From Thermoclostridium sp. (lineage in GTDB: Bacteria; Bacillota; Clostridia; DSM-8532), in NCBI GenBank assembly GCA_017995215.1, contig JAGOJH010000002.1:1-64000 (forward strand): a stretch of 64,000 nucleotides of DNA, in the 5' to 3' direction. Made by a program: the position numbers and the translations under genes. Each line of letters opens with the position of its first letter. The first letter of the stretch is position 1. Of this stretch, positions 1-10,699 are shown piece by piece. The notes beneath the pieces are model-generated. The model was not told where the DNA came from and ran no database searches. It saw only the letters and a program-made list of their open reading frames with translations.

Positions 1-1278
1 TACCTAACAAGCCTTCCAAACCGTCTGTCACTCAAAGATTATTTGGATCAAGTCCTGCTTACAGATAGCACGTCACAGTATGCACTTTTCTTTATCGACA
101 CAGACAATTTCAAGTATATCAATGATTCGTTGGGGCATTCGACAGGAGACCAGCTTCTGGTCATGATTGGAAATCGGTTAAGTGAAAACATTACTATAAA
201 TGGATCACTATTTCGTTTTGGCGGGGATGAATTCATTATTATCGTAAAGGATGCCACCGAATCTGAGTTGAAGGCCCAGGCAGAAGCATGGCTCAATGCC
301 TTTAAAAATCCATTTGAATTGAATTACAGCATTTTGCACATTTCCATCAGTATTGGCATTGCTACATACCCTGATGCCGGAGTCAGCGTGGATGACCTGA
401 TTCGAAGCGGAGACATCGCGATGTATCATGCGAAATCACGCGGGAAGGGACAATATGTGCTATTCACTCAAAGCATGGACTATAGCATACGGGAAAGGCT
501 TTCCATTGAAAACCATTTGCGAACCGCGTTGGAACAGAAGGAATTCCTGTTGTATTACCAGCCGCAAATTGATATTGTTACTGGAAACATTTGCGGGTTT
601 GAAGCTCTGCTGCGCTGGATAAACCCCGAGCTGGGCCTTGTAATGCCCAATTCTTTCATTTCTGTTGCAGAAGAAACCCAGCTGATTATACCCATAGGCA
701 AATGGGTTTTGAAGGAGGCCTGCTCATTTGCAAAGGCTCTCCAGGCCAACAGCGGCAAGAATTATACGATGTCCGTCAACATTTCCATATTACAGCTGCT
801 GCAAACAGATTTTGTGGATATGGTCATTGACACGCTGAAAGAGACTGATCTGAATCCAGAGTTGCTTGAATTGGAAATTACCGAAACAATCCTGATGGAA
901 TCCTTCGGGCTGATTGAAGCTGCCATTCAAAAGCTTAGGAGTGGAGGCGTACACTTTGCTCTGGATGATTTCGGGAAAGGCTATTCTTCCTTGACCTGTT
1001 TAAAAAATCTCCCCATCAATACTTTGAAAATTGACAAATTATTCCTGAACGAAAATGTTCCCGATATGAATGAAGAGTCCATCACGGGTTCGATTATATC
1101 AATGGGGCTTCAGCTGGGCCTTTCGGTGGTTGCTGAAGGTGTTGAGCTGGACGAGCAGCTGCAATACCTGGCCAAGCATAAGTGCAGCAAATATCAGGGC
1201 TATTTGTTCAGCAGGCCCGTAACGGCCGAAGCTGCAATGCAAATGGCAGTGCAAAGCGTGAATGCGCCGCGTGAATGA
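1..1278 (+). CDS. GGDEF-EAL cyclic-di-GMP signalling protein (5' end outside window)
   Basis: The reading frame is open from base 1 and the first residues read LTSLPNRLSL, the normal opening of a GGDEF domain, so the start codon and any sensor domain lie upstream of the window. The GGDEF domain makes cyclic-di-GMP and the EAL domain hydrolyses it. The metal site (DTDNFKYIND), the GGDEF motif (bases 220-234) and the EAL motif (bases 601-609, EALLRW) are intact. So are the later EAL phosphodiesterase motifs: VNIS, ELEITET, DDFGKGYSSL, LKID, AEGVE and QGYLF. The I-site RxxD expected just before RFGGDEF is absent (TING there), so product inhibition of the cyclase is unlikely. Both activities look possible; the net activity cannot be read. 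Confidence 0.95.
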   Translation, partial: YLTSLPNRLSLKDYLDQVLLTDSTSQYALFFIDTDNFKYINDSLGHSTGDQLLVMIGNRLSENITINGSLFRFGGDEFIIIVKDATESELKAQAEAWLNAFKNPFELNYSILHISISIGIATYPDAGVSVDDLIRSGDIAMYHAKSRGKGQYVLFTQSMDYSIRERLSIENHLRTALEQKEFLLYYQPQIDIVTGNICGFEALLRWINPELGLVMPNSFISVAEETQLIIPIGKWVLKEACSFAKALQANSGKNYTMSVNISILQLLQTDFVDMVIDTLKETDLNPELLELEITETILMESFGLIEAAIQKLRSGGVHFALDDFGKGYSSLTCLKNLPINTLKIDKLFLNENVPDMNEESITGSIISMGLQLGLSVVAEGVELDEQLQYLAKHKCSKYQGYLFSRPVTAEAAMQMAVQSVNAPRE

Positions 1279-1365
1279 AACACTTGAGTTTCCAAACACC
1301 TCTGGCAGGCTCAATGAGCGCTTACCAGAATGGTGCACCTGAAAATACAATTCTTAAGCATTCGC

Positions 1366-1998
1366 TTATTCCATTACCCAGGGCCTTAAAACATCTGCTA
1401 CAACACGATAACCCGGAACAGTAATGTGCAGACCTTCCACGGTATATTCCAGTCGGATGTTCCCCTCTTCATCTGCAAGGTGGCTGTGTACATCGATATA
1501 AGGTATGTTTTTTTCCTGTGCCAGTTTCTTTAGCTTATCATTGATACTGCGGATTTTTTCATTGGTTCGTTTTCCTACGATGACTCTTCGGATTTTTTTG
1601 TGCCTGAGGGTTGATACGGGATAAAGAGACTCCAGGTAAATCTTCGTATCGGGGCAATTAGCCTGGATAGCCGAAATGATTTGATCGATGTTATGTACGA
1701 TCTCCTGCTCGGATTTGTTATCTGCCACATCGTTGGTACCGATCATCAGAAATACTTTGGATGGCTGAAGCTGATAAACGCTTTCGGGCATGCGCAATAG
1801 AACGCCATCGGTCGTATCCCAGCTGATACCGCGGTTAACGACATATACACCGTGAAAGTATTCATTCAGGCGGAAAAAGTCGGTAATCGAGTCCCCAAGA
1901 AAAACAATTCCGCCAGGTTCAGCGCATTCATTCAGTTCAGAAAACGTTATTTCAATTTTGCTTTGATAAAATTGGACGATTTTGCTCAACAACCCCAT
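1366..1998 (-). CDS. SGNH/GDSL-family hydrolase
   Basis: A 210-residue serine esterase-like protein. Block I is FLGDSITD with the nucleophile Ser, block II the Gly of NRGISWDTTDG, block III GTNDV, and the C-terminal block reads EGLHITVPGY. In this family the last block is normally DxxH, so the acid of the triad is Glu where Asp is usual. The family includes acyl esterases and PAF-acetylhydrolase-like enzymes; the substrate is unknown. There is no signal peptide. I start at the ATG at 1998 because AGGAAGG lies 7 nt upstream; a TTG two codons earlier would sit on the Shine-Dalgarno. It lies 18 nt downstream of the amidohydrolase gene on the same strand, so they are probably co-transcribed. Confidence 0.85.
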   Translation of the reverse strand: MGLLSKIVQFYQSKIEITFSELNECAEPGGIVFLGDSITDFFRLNEYFHGVYVVNRGISWDTTDGVLLRMPESVYQLQPSKVFLMIGTNDVADNKSEQEIVHNIDQIISAIQANCPDTKIYLESLYPVSTLRHKKIRRVIVGKRTNEKIRSINDKLKKLAQEKNIPYIDVHSHLADEEGNIRLEYTVEGLHITVPGYRVVADVLRPWVME

Positions 1999-2016
1999 CT
2001 TCAAACCTTCCTCTCT

Positions 2017-3213
2017 CTAGATTCTATGGTAAACGACCTTTCCGTCAATCATCGTCAGCTCCACCTTTGTCTTATAGTCAAAGGGGTGGCCGCTGAATAC
2101 GACGATGTCTGCATCCTTGCCGGCCTCAAGGCTTCCCACCCGGTCTTCAATACCTGCTGCCCGCGCAGCATTGATGGTGATGGCACGCAGGGCATCTTTT
2201 TCAGGCATGCCTTCCCTGACAGCCACCCCCGCACAAAGCAGCAGATGCTGTTGGGGAACGCAGGGATGATCGGTCATAATGGCTACCTGCACGCCATGTT
2301 TTGCAAGAATACCCGGGGCCTCTATATTTTGATTTTTCAATTCGATCTTGGATCGGTCTGTCAGCAATGGACCCAGGATTGCACTAACCTTCTGTTCCTT
2401 TAGAATATCGGCGATCATGTACCCCTCGGTGCAATGATCGATGGTGAACCGCAGGTTAAACTCCTTTGCAATCCGGATCGCCGTCAGGATATCATCCGCC
2501 CTGTGGGCGTGGATTTTAGCGATCAGCTCCCCCTTCAGAACAGGCATCAGGGCTTCCAGCCGGATATCGTATTCGGGTTTATCATTTTCCTCGGTGTCCT
2601 TATAGTAATCCTCCCAGGCCTCCATGTATTCCTTCGCCTTAAACAGCTGCTCACGCAGGATGGCTGCAGTGGCCATTCTTGTAGAGGGGGTATGATTCTT
2701 TTCATGGTATACGGCTTTGGGATTTTCTCCAAAGGCTATCTTCATGGCACACGGATGCTTAATAACCATTTCGTCAACGCTGCGGCCAAAGGTTTTCAGC
2801 GCAGCAAACTGTCCGCAAATAACATTCCCGCTGCCCGGCCCGCTGACAACGGTTGTTACACCCCATTGCCGGGCTTCCTCGAAAGATCGATCAGCATGAT
2901 TGATCCCATCGATTGCCCTAAGATGCGGTGTGACCGGATCGGTCAGTTCATTGGCGTCATCACCCTCAAAGCCCAGTGAATCTTCCATAATGCCGATGTG
3001 CGTATGGGAATCCACAAGACCGGGCATTACGCTCTTCCCTTGTACGTCAATCACTTCGCTGTTTTCGGGGCATTCAGACATGAACCCGATTTCCTTAATC
3101 TTTCCCTGGGATATTAGAATATATCCATTTTGAATGTCGTCATCGGCTTTTTTGTTTTTGCGGTATTTTTTTTCTTCTGCCATGGTCATGATATGCGCAT
3201 TGATTATCAGCAT
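2017..3213 (-). CDS. metal-dependent amidohydrolase (imidazolonepropionase-like)
   Basis: A 398-residue cytoplasmic protein of the amidohydrolase superfamily, which hydrolyses C-N bonds with a one- or two-metal TIM barrel. It has the N-terminal small beta domain, then the HxH metal motif in GLVDSHTHIG. Further metal ligands are the His of KIHAHRADDI, the His of DHCTEGY and the Asp of IMTDHPCVPQQH. The C-terminal composite domain ends with KDADIVVFSG. The substrate is not predictable; relatives include imidazolonepropionase and cyclic imide or dipeptide hydrolases. The start is the ATG at 3213 with AGGAGG five bases upstream, 18 codons inside the longest frame. Upstream lie tandem promoter-like repeats; downstream, 18 nt away, is the SGNH hydrolase. 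Confidence 0.9.
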   Translation of the reverse strand: MLIINAHIMTMAEEKKYRKNKKADDDIQNGYILISQGKIKEIGFMSECPENSEVIDVQGKSVMPGLVDSHTHIGIMEDSLGFEGDDANELTDPVTPHLRAIDGINHADRSFEEARQWGVTTVVSGPGSGNVICGQFAALKTFGRSVDEMVIKHPCAMKIAFGENPKAVYHEKNHTPSTRMATAAILREQLFKAKEYMEAWEDYYKDTEENDKPEYDIRLEALMPVLKGELIAKIHAHRADDILTAIRIAKEFNLRFTIDHCTEGYMIADILKEQKVSAILGPLLTDRSKIELKNQNIEAPGILAKHGVQVAIMTDHPCVPQQHLLLCAGVAVREGMPEKDALRAITINAARAAGIEDRVGSLEAGKDADIVVFSGHPFDYKTKVELTMIDGKVVYHRI

Positions 3214-3293
3214 ATGCTCCTCCTGAGGCTGCGGCCTTTCCGGGAAAATTCCCCCGGCAGGTAACAATAAAAACTTTTGCGGGTATTAATCCT

Positions 3294-3322
3294 ATTATAA
3301 CAACGGAAGTGATTGCTTGCAA
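3294..3322 (-). promoter_or_regulatory. SigA-type promoter for the amidohydrolase operon
   Basis: Reading leftward there is TTGCAA (3317-3322), a 17-nt gap and TATAAT (3294-3299), about 75 nt before the amidohydrolase ATG. The -35 hexamer sits inside the palindrome GTGATTGCTTGCAATCAC (3309-3326). The same arrangement recurs 74 nt upstream (TTGCAA 3391-3396, TATAAG 3368-3373) because the region is tandemly repeated. This is sequence matching only. Confidence 0.5.
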
Positions 3323-3464
3323 TCACAACACACCGTTACAAGGTTCTTATCACGTAGTGATAAGGTTCTTATAACAACGGAAGTGATTGCTTGCAATCAC
3401 AACACACCGTTACAAGGTTCTTATCACGTAGTGATAAGGTTCTTATAACAACGGAAGTGATTGC
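3297..3464. repeat. 74-bp tandem repeat, two perfect copies plus a 20-nt partial copy
   Basis: Copies at 3297-3370 and 3371-3444 are identical base for base; a third begins at 3445 and matches for 20 nt before diverging. Each full unit holds two palindromes: GTGATTGCTTGCAATCAC and CTTATCACGTAGTGATAAG. The flanking AACGG and CCGTT can extend the first into a longer hairpin. Perfect identity suggests recent duplication. It lies between the lon 3' end and the amidohydrolase promoter and contains no open reading frame. Confidence 0.9.
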
Positions 3465-3530
3465 ATGTAAATACAAGAAAGTAAGTGTGCAAAGAGCTTG
3501 TCAGGAAAGATACAGTGACTGTTTGCATTG

Positions 3531-3562
3531 AAAAAGGAAGCAGGGAACCGTCCCCTGCTTCC
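3531..3562 (-). terminator. rho-independent terminator of lon
   Basis: On the minus strand a stem of ten base pairs (GGAAGCAGGG with its complement, 3536-3562) with a short loop is followed by TTTTT (3531-3535), about 20 nt after the lon stop codon. An A/T-rich run on the other side could let it work weakly in the opposite direction. Confidence 0.8.
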
Positions 3563-3581
3563 TTCTCATTATTTTTTTTGG

Positions 3582-6008
3582 TTAATGCTCTACTGTGGCT
3601 GCTGCCTCATCCTTGGTTTCCCGGCCCAGCAAGGCGTTCTTTTTTTCATTGCTTTGGCTGCCAGGAGAACCAGGAAAACGTACCAAAGCTTCTTTCATGA
3701 CCTGCTCCATGGATTTGACAGGTAATAATCTGATTTTTCCCCGAATATTTTCCGGGATTTCCTCAATGTCTTTCTTATTCTCCATGGGCAGCAGAATCGT
3801 ATCGATGCCTGCCCGATGGGCTGCAAGAACCTTTTCCTTCAGGCCTCCGATGGGAAGCACCCTGCCTCGCAGCGTAATTTCCCCGGTCATGGCAACATTT
3901 CGCTTTACAGGGATTTGGGTTAATGCCGATATCATGGCCGTTGCCAGGGTAATCCCCGCAGACGGGCCGTCCTTGGGGATTGCTCCCTCGGGAACGTGAA
4001 TATGCATATCATATTTTTTATGGAAATCAGCCTCAATCCCTATCATTTCCGCAATCGAACGGACATAGCTTCTGGCAATGCGGGCGGATTCCTTCATCAC
4101 ATCACCCAATTGCCCGGTCAGTTCAACCATGCCTTCTCCAGGCATCAGGTTCACCTCTATGGACAGTGTGTCGCCACCAACCGGTGTCCAGGCCAGGCCG
4201 CGGGCAATACCCACCTCATCCTGCACATTGGCCATATCATACAGATACTTTTTGCTGCCCAGGTACCGGCTCAGGTTTTGCTTTGTAACCCGAACCGCTT
4301 TTTTCTCTTCGGAAACAATAATCTTTGCTACCTTGCGGCATATGGTTGAAACTTGCCTTTCAAGGTTTCGTACACCTGCTTCGCGGGTGTAATAATTGAT
4401 GATGTCCCTGACGGCGCCCTCATCAAAGCGGATTTGGGCTTGTTTCAGCCCGTGGCTGTCTATTTGCTTCGGAATCAGGTGGCGTAAAGCGATCTGCAGC
4501 TTTTCTTCCTCAATATACCCTGAGATATCGATAATCTCCATCCTGTCCAGCAGTGGACGTGGGATGTTTTCCTTATAATTCGCAGTGGTCAGGAACAACA
4601 CATCGGAAAGATCGAAAGGGATCTCCAGATAGTGATCGCGGAATTCCCTGTTCTGCTCGCCATCAAGTACCTCCAGCATGGCAGAAGCGGGATCTCCCCG
4701 AAAGTCACTGGACATCTTATCGATTTCATCCAGCAGGATCAGCGGGTTCTTTGATCCGGCCTGTTTGATGGCGCTGATAATCCTTCCAGGCATGGCGCCA
4801 ACATAGGTGCGCCTGTGGCCGCGTATTTCAGCTTCATCCCGAACACCGCCCAATGACATTCGTACATAGTTCCGGTTCAGTGCTTTTGCGATGGAACGGG
4901 CAATAGAGGTTTTACCTACGCCAGGAGGCCCTGAAAGGCATATGATGGGACCATGAAGACCGTTTTTCAGCTTCCGGATGGCCAAATACTCCACCATGCG
5001 TTCCTTCACCTTGTCCAACCCATAGTGATCCTCATCCAGAACTTTTTCTGCATTTTGCAGATCCAGGTTTTCTTCTGATTTTATGTTCCACGGCAGATCG
5101 ATGATCCAATCCAGGAAGGTTCGTATAACCCCGCTTTCAGCGGAGGTCGAATACATCTTGGACAGCCTGTCCAGCTCTTTCAGAGCCTTTTCTTCGGCAT
5201 ACTTCGGAAGACTGGCATTGGTGATCTTCTCGTGGTATTCATCAATCTCATCGCTCTGCTGCTGGCCTTCGCCCAACTCGTTCTGAATGGCCTTCAGCTG
5301 TTCGCGCAGATAATATTCCTTCTGGCTTTTATCTATTTGCTGACGTACCTTATGGTTGATGTTTTGCTCAACTTCGAGGATTTCTATTTCCTTGACCAGG
5401 GTTTCCAACAGCTTTTCCAACCGTCTTTTGGGGGAAATTTCATTGAGGATACCTTGCTTTTGTTCCAGCTTCAGCATCATGTTGGCGGCAATAACATCTG
5501 AAAGCCTGGCGTAGTCTTCCATGGCCGTAACGGTAAAGGTAGTGTCTGAAGGAATGCGGTTAGTCAGCTTCGCATACTTCTCGAAATAACTGATCACCTG
5601 CCGGATCAATGCTTCAATTTCAGGTTTTTTTATAAGCTTTTTCGGGTTTGGGCATTCCCTGACCTTCACTTGATAATAGGGATCGCTGGCCGTATAATCC
5701 ATGATTTGGGCGCGATCCAGCCCTTCAACGAGAACACGGATGGTCTCGCCGGGAAGGCGCAGAAGCTGTTTGATTTTTGCAATGGTTCCTACAGGATATA
5801 CATCTTGCGCAGACGGCTCTTCCAGACCAGGGTCTCTCTGTGCGGCAAGAAATATCATTTGATCCTTCATCATGGCTTCTTCCAGCGCTTTGATAGACTT
5901 CGCGCGGCCTACGTCAAAATGTAGAATCATATGCGGAAATACAACAAGCCCCCGAAGCGGCAGAAGCGGTATCACCCTGTTTTTTTGACCGTCTTTTTTC
6001 TGAGTCAT
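3582..6008 (-). CDS. lon: ATP-dependent Lon protease
   Basis: An 808-residue LonA protease that unfolds and degrades damaged and regulatory proteins in the cytoplasm as a hexamer. The N-terminal substrate domain opens with [14 protein letters not shown]. The AAA+ domain has Walker [10 protein letters not shown] near residue 360 and Walker B ILLDEIDK. The C-terminal protease domain has the catalytic Ser in PKDGPSAG near residue 680 and the Lys in [12 protein letters not shown] near 722, close to the usual family positions. The length is normal, with a short hydrophilic tail of about 30 residues. I start at the ATG at 6008, preceded by AAAGGATTAGG, because the 22 extra residues of the longer frame do not resemble Lon. 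It is monocistronic, with its own promoter and terminator. Confidence 0.97.
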   Translation of the reverse strand: MTQKKDGQKNRVIPLLPLRGLVVFPHMILHFDVGRAKSIKALEEAMMKDQMIFLAAQRDPGLEEPSAQDVYPVGTIAKIKQLLRLPGETIRVLVEGLDRAQIMDYTASDPYYQVKVRECPNPKKLIKKPEIEALIRQVISYFEKYAKLTNRIPSDTTFTVTAMEDYARLSDVIAANMMLKLEQKQGILNEISPKRRLEKLLETLVKEIEILEVEQNINHKVRQQIDKSQKEYYLREQLKAIQNELGEGQQQSDEIDEYHEKITNASLPKYAEEKALKELDRLSKMYSTSAESGVIRTFLDWIIDLPWNIKSEENLDLQNAEKVLDEDHYGLDKVKERMVEYLAIRKLKNGLHGPIICLSGPPGVGKTSIARSIAKALNRNYVRMSLGGVRDEAEIRGHRRTYVGAMPGRIISAIKQAGSKNPLILLDEIDKMSSDFRGDPASAMLEVLDGEQNREFRDHYLEIPFDLSDVLFLTTANYKENIPRPLLDRMEIIDISGYIEEEKLQIALRHLIPKQIDSHGLKQAQIRFDEGAVRDIINYYTREAGVRNLERQVSTICRKVAKIIVSEEKKAVRVTKQNLSRYLGSKKYLYDMANVQDEVGIARGLAWTPVGGDTLSIEVNLMPGEGMVELTGQLGDVMKESARIARSYVRSIAEMIGIEADFHKKYDMHIHVPEGAIPKDGPSAGITLATAMISALTQIPVKRNVAMTGEITLRGRVLPIGGLKEKVLAAHRAGIDTILLPMENKKDIEEIPENIRGKIRLLPVKSMEQVMKEALVRFPGSPGSQSNEKKNALLGRETKDEAAATVEH

Positions 6009-6282
6009 CTCTGTACCTAATCCTTTCAATTTTGTCCTGTACAGTTGCAACGAATAAACAGATCCGGCCTGCATTCAAAACGGACTGTACAATCATTATT
6101 GCAGCTGTTTATCGATGGTTTCAGAATAGCAGTGTTGCAGTTGATTCGGTTGCTACAATAACCATACCCCGTGTCAAATGATAATGTATAGTTATTATGT
6201 ACGGAAAACTGCCGGCTGTCCGACCGTTGGAAAAGACGCTCCCGGTTGTGTGGGTTTAACATTGAGAGTATGAAACAATTCT

Positions 6283-6312
6283 ATTATAACCCCTTCTCCA
6301 CACCGGTTTCAA
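6283..6312 (-). promoter_or_regulatory. candidate SigA promoter of lon
   Basis: TTGAAA (6307-6312), an 18-nt gap and TATAAT (6283-6288) read leftward toward lon. This would give a 5' leader of about 270 nt, in which ACTGTAC and GTACAGT (6084-6090 and 6039-6045) can pair close to the ribosome site. No CIRCE or CtsR-like site was seen. The stretch between 6313 and the tuf terminator at 6466 shows nothing I recognise. Confidence 0.5.
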
Positions 6313-6465
6313 TGTTTTATTCTGGACAGGCTAACATGTTATAGGGAATTTGTGTTCCATAGAAACGTCTGTAAGGCGTTGATCTGCTGCCAGACCCTGA
6401 ACCAGGAGGGACTGGCAGCATGGTCAGATTATGCCAGGGCACCTTTCCCTTATGGTCGCAATAGC

Positions 6466-6494
6466 AAAAGCCGGATGGAAACCATCCGGCTTTT
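6466..6494 (-). terminator. rho-independent terminator of the str operon (after tuf)
   Basis: A perfect 13-bp stem (AAAAGCCGGATGG with its complement) and a 3-nt loop lie 22 nt after the tuf stop codon. On the minus strand the descending arm ends in TTTT. This closes the ybxF-rpsL-rpsG-fusA-tuf transcript. Confidence 0.85.
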
Positions 6495-6516
6495 GGTTAC
6501 TTCATTGAAAGGAAAA

Positions 6517-7722
6517 TTACTTCCTAACGTCGGCAACACGGCCTGAAGCAACAGTTCTGCCGCCTTCGCGGATGGAGAAGGTTTGACCTTTTTCCATAGC
6601 GATAGGGGTAATCAGGTTGATGGTCATGGTGATATTGTCACCAGGCATAACCATTTCCACGCCGTCCGGAAGCTTGATGTTTCCGGTAACGTCGGTGGTT
6701 CTGAAGAAGAACTGCGGTCTGTAGCCATTGAAGAACGGGGTATGTCTTCCGCCTTCTTCCTTGGTCAAAACGTATACTTCAGCGGTAAAATCAGTGTGTG
6801 GGGTGATGGATCCGGGCTTTGCCAGAACCTGACCTCTTTCAATGTCTGTTCTTTGAACGCCTCTTAACAGAGCGCCGATATTGTCGCCTGCGAATGCCTG
6901 ATCCAGAAGTTTTCTGAACATTTCAACGCCGGTAACGGTAGTCTTTCTGGGGGATTCTGCAAGGCCAACGATTTCAACTTCTTCACCAACCTTCAGTGTT
7001 CCTCTCTCAACTCTGCCGGTAGCAACGGTGCCGCGGCCAGTGATGGTGAACACGTCTTCTACGGACATCAGGAAGGGCAGGTCGGTTGCACGTTCCGGAG
7101 TCGGGATATAGGCATCGACTGCTTCCATCAGCTTCAGAATGGGAGCGTATTCAGGAGCACTTTGTTCGGTGGAATTGCACTCAAGAGCAACCAAAGCGGA
7201 TCCGCGGATGATCGGAATATCGTCACCGGGGAATTCGTATTGGCTAAGCAGCTCTCTCAGTTCCATTTCAACAAGTTCGATCAATTCATCGTCATCAACC
7301 TGGTCACATTTGTTCAGGAAAACAACCATGTAGTTAACACCAACCTGATGGGACAGCAGAATGTGTTCGCGGGTTTGCGGCATCGGGCCGTCAGCAGCGG
7401 ACACAACCAGGATGGCACCATCCATCTGGGCAGCACCGGTGATCATGTTCTTAACATAGTCGGCGTGGCCAGGGCAGTCAACGTGAGCATAGTGACGGTT
7501 TTGGGTTTCATACTCAACGTGGGAAGTATTGATGGTAATTCCTCTTTCCTTTTCTTCAGGTGCAGAGTCAATCTGGTCATATGATCTAACTACTATGTTT
7601 TTGTCGCCAAAAGACAATACCTTTGTGATTGCCGCAGTCAAAGAGGTCTTACCGTGGTCAACGTGACCAATGGTTCCAATGTTCACATGGGGTTTGTTTC
7701 TTTCGAATTTTGCTTTTGCCAT
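6517..7722 (-). CDS. tuf: translation elongation factor Tu
   Basis: A 401-residue GTPase that delivers aminoacyl-tRNA to the ribosome. The G1 loop is GHVDHGKT (residues 19-26), switch II is DCPGHADY and the base-recognition motif is NKCDQVDD. Domains II and III follow, ending [12 protein letters not shown]. The segment after the P-loop ([18 protein letters not shown]) differs from the common KKGGA-type sequence but is the expected length. It is the last gene of the str operon, 219 nt after fusA, and that gap holds two promoter candidates, so tuf can be transcribed separately. AAGGAGGAG lies just upstream of the ATG. Confidence 0.99.
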   Translation of the reverse strand: MAKAKFERNKPHVNIGTIGHVDHGKTSLTAAITKVLSFGDKNIVVRSYDQIDSAPEEKERGITINTSHVEYETQNRHYAHVDCPGHADYVKNMITGAAQMDGAILVVSAADGPMPQTREHILLSHQVGVNYMVVFLNKCDQVDDDELIELVEMELRELLSQYEFPGDDIPIIRGSALVALECNSTEQSAPEYAPILKLMEAVDAYIPTPERATDLPFLMSVEDVFTITGRGTVATGRVERGTLKVGEEVEIVGLAESPRKTTVTGVEMFRKLLDQAFAGDNIGALLRGVQRTDIERGQVLAKPGSITPHTDFTAEVYVLTKEEGGRHTPFFNGYRPQFFFRTTDVTGNIKLPDGVEMVMPGDNITMTINLITPIAMEKGQTFSIREGGRTVASGRVADVRK

Positions 7723-7761
7723 CGAAATTCTCCTCCTTATACAGTTCGGTAACTGTTGATC

Positions 7762-7790
7762 ATTATATAATTTGTTTTAACAAAATTCAA
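7762..7790 (-). promoter_or_regulatory. proximal tuf promoter
   Basis: TTGAAT (7785-7790), 17 nt and a perfect TATAAT (7762-7767), read leftward, end about 40 nt before the tuf start codon. A short hairpin (ACAGTT, loop CGGT, AACTGT; 7741-7756) follows just before the Shine-Dalgarno. Confidence 0.65.
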
Positions 7791-7898
7791 CTATGTTTTG
7801 CTTTGACCGGTTAAAGTTTCCTTGTGTTTCCCTGCCGGCCAAAGGCCTTTGATGGTGCAAACAATTTATTTTCCGGTTCACCGGCCAGTATTAACTAT

Positions 7899-7926
7899 AC
7901 TATACCATTCCGGCTTTATATGTCAA
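7899..7926 (-). promoter_or_regulatory. distal tuf promoter
   Basis: A perfect TTGACA (7921-7926), 16 nt and TATAGT (7899-7904), read leftward, start only 15 nt after the fusA stop codon. With the proximal site this gives tuf two independent SigA-type promoters inside the operon, which would explain high EF-Tu output. Confidence 0.6.
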
Positions 7927-7941
7927 CCATCACAAGCTTTG

Positions 7942-10029
7942 TTATCCGTCAGCTCTTCTGCCTTCGGTTACCTTTTCCTGAATGCTTCTGGGAACCTCAG
8001 AGTAATGATCAAACTGCATCGAGTAGACTGCACGTCCCTGAGATTTGGAACGAAGATCTGTCGCGTAGCCAAACATTTCACTAAGGGGCACAAAAGCTGT
8101 AATCACCTGGGCACCCATGCGGGCTTCCATACCGTCAATGCGTCCGCGACGCGAATTCAAATCACCGATGACGTCGCCCATATACTCTTCAGGGGTAGTA
8201 ACCTCTACTTTCATAATGGGTTCGAGAAGGACAGGATCCGCCTTCTTCATGGCTTCCTTGAAGGCCATCGAGCCGGCAATTTTAAATGCCATTTCCGATG
8301 AGTCCACTTCATGGTAGGAACCGTCGTAAAGCGTAACCTTGATGTCAAGAACCTGATATCCGGCAATAACACCTGTATTCATGGCATCTCTGATACCTGC
8401 ATCTATCGCTGGGATGTATTCCTTCGGAACAACACCGCCGACGATAGCGTTTACAAACTCATACCCACCGGTCTCAAGAGGTTCCATCTTGATTTTACAG
8501 TGACCGTATTGACCGCGGCCACCCGATTGACGAACAAACTTCCCTTCGGCCTCGACTGCCCTGCGAATGGTTTCCTTGTAGGATACCTGCGGTTTTCCAA
8601 CATTGGCCTCAACCTTGAACTCCCGCAACATCCGATCCACGATGATTTCAAGATGCAATTCGCCCATTCCTGCAATAATCGTCTGCCCCGTCTCCTGATT
8701 GGTGGAAACACGGAAGGTAGGATCCTCTTCAGACAGCTTTTGCAGTGCAATGGACATTTTTTCCTGCCCCGCCTTGGTTTTGGGCTCGATGGCCACATTG
8801 ATAACAGGTTCGGGGAACTCCATGGATTCCAGAATGATCGGATGGTTTTCATCGCAAAGGGTGTCTCCCGTGGTGGTAAACTTCAGGCCTACGGCTGCAG
8901 CAATATCCCCCGAGTAAACCACTGTAAGTTCTTCACGGTGGTTTGCATGCATCTGCAGAATCCTGCCAATACGCTCACGTTTGCCCTTTGTTGAATTCAG
9001 TACATAAGAGCCTGAGTTCATCGACCCGGAGTAAACGCGGAAAAAGGCCAGCTTGCCGACAAATGGATCCACCATGATTTTGAATGCCAGTGCTGAAAAT
9101 GGAGCATTGTCGTCTGAAGGTCTTTCAACCTCTTCCATTTCGTCGTCGGATTCCGGGAGCAAGCCCTTTACTGGAGGAACATCCAGCGGGGACGGCATAT
9201 AGTCGATAATGCAGTCGAGCAGCTTCTGTACCCCTTTGTTTTTATAGGATGATCCGCATGTTACAGGGATCATCGCAACATTGATCGTTGCATGGCGAAT
9301 TCCCTTTTTGATCTCATCTATGGTGAGTTCTTCGCCCTCCAGGTACTTCATGGTCAGCTCTTCATCCTGCTCGGCAACCGCTTCTACCAGCTTTGCGTGA
9401 TACTCCTCCGCAAGCTCTTTCATGTCTTCAGGGATATCAGTTTCATCAATCTGCTTGCCCAGGTCATCCCTGTAGTAATATGCCTTCATTTTTACCAGAT
9501 CAATAATCCCATAAAAATGATCTTCCTTACCAATGGGTAATTGGATCGGCACCGCGTTTGCTTTCAGGCGGTCCTTCATCATTTTGATGCAGTTGAAAAA
9601 ATCTGCACCCATGATGTCCATTTTATTCACATGGGCAATTCTAGGAACTCTATATTTATCAGCTTGACGCCAGACAGTTTCAGATTGGGGTTCAACGCCG
9701 CCCTTCGCGCAAAAAAGCGTGACCGAGCCATCCAGCACCCTTAAGGAACGCTCCACTTCCACTGTAAAGTCAACGTGTCCGGGTGTGTCGATAATGTTAA
9801 CCCTGTTCCCTTTCCACTGAGCGGTTGTTGCAGCTGATGTGATTGTAATTCCTCTTTCCTGTTCCTGCTCCATCCAGTCCATCGTCGCCGCACCTTCGTG
9901 CGTTTCTCCGAGCTTATGAACACGTCCGGTATAGAACAGAATACGTTCGGTGGTGGTTGTTTTCCCTGCATCGATATGCGCCATGATACCAATATTTCTT
10001 GTATTTGCCAGACTAAATTCCCGAGGCAT
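7942..10029 (-). CDS. fusA: translation elongation factor G
   Basis: A 695-residue translocation GTPase. It opens [20 protein letters not shown] with the P-loop AHIDAGKT, then DTPGHVDF (switch II) and [11 protein letters not shown] (base recognition). Domains II to V are complete, including GELHLE and the C-terminal [16 protein letters not shown]. The length is that of canonical EF-G, not of the spare or LepA-type relatives. It lies 33 nt after rpsG, in the usual str-operon position, and 7942 is followed by the tuf promoters. Confidence 0.99.
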   Translation of the reverse strand: MPREFSLANTRNIGIMAHIDAGKTTTTERILFYTGRVHKLGETHEGAATMDWMEQEQERGITITSAATTAQWKGNRVNIIDTPGHVDFTVEVERSLRVLDGSVTLFCAKGGVEPQSETVWRQADKYRVPRIAHVNKMDIMGADFFNCIKMMKDRLKANAVPIQLPIGKEDHFYGIIDLVKMKAYYYRDDLGKQIDETDIPEDMKELAEEYHAKLVEAVAEQDEELTMKYLEGEELTIDEIKKGIRHATINVAMIPVTCGSSYKNKGVQKLLDCIIDYMPSPLDVPPVKGLLPESDDEMEEVERPSDDNAPFSALAFKIMVDPFVGKLAFFRVYSGSMNSGSYVLNSTKGKRERIGRILQMHANHREELTVVYSGDIAAAVGLKFTTTGDTLCDENHPIILESMEFPEPVINVAIEPKTKAGQEKMSIALQKLSEEDPTFRVSTNQETGQTIIAGMGELHLEIIVDRMLREFKVEANVGKPQVSYKETIRRAVEAEGKFVRQSGGRGQYGHCKIKMEPLETGGYEFVNAIVGGVVPKEYIPAIDAGIRDAMNTGVIAGYQVLDIKVTLYDGSYHEVDSSEMAFKIAGSMAFKEAMKKADPVLLEPIMKVEVTTPEEYMGDVIGDLNSRRGRIDGMEARMGAQVITAFVPLSEMFGYATDLRSKSQGRAVYSMQFDHYSEVPRSIQEKVTEGRRADG

Positions 10030-10062
10030 CTATGTCCTCCTTTCCAAAGTTTTTCATGCAGA

Positions 10063-10578
<516 letters not shown>

Positions 10579-10699
10579 TCACAGGTACTCGCCCCGGGAC
10601 CCCCGGGACGTCAGCGCTGGCAGTTGCTCAAATCTATATGAAACAACGTGCATTCCACGCTGCAGCATCCTGTATGAAATTAATATCGTTGGTTAAGCT

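Noticed and set aside
1852-3133. Several rightward ORFs across the amidohydrolase and esterase genes
   Set aside because: Antisense shadows of well-supported enzymes; no ribosome sites or recognisable domains.
3297-3470. The repeats as a CRISPR array
   Set aside because: Units are directly adjacent with no variable spacers, and only two copies are complete.
6008-6074. A 22-residue N-terminal extension of Lon
   Set aside because: The extension does not resemble Lon, and the internal ATG has the better-placed Shine-Dalgarno and gives the normal family length.
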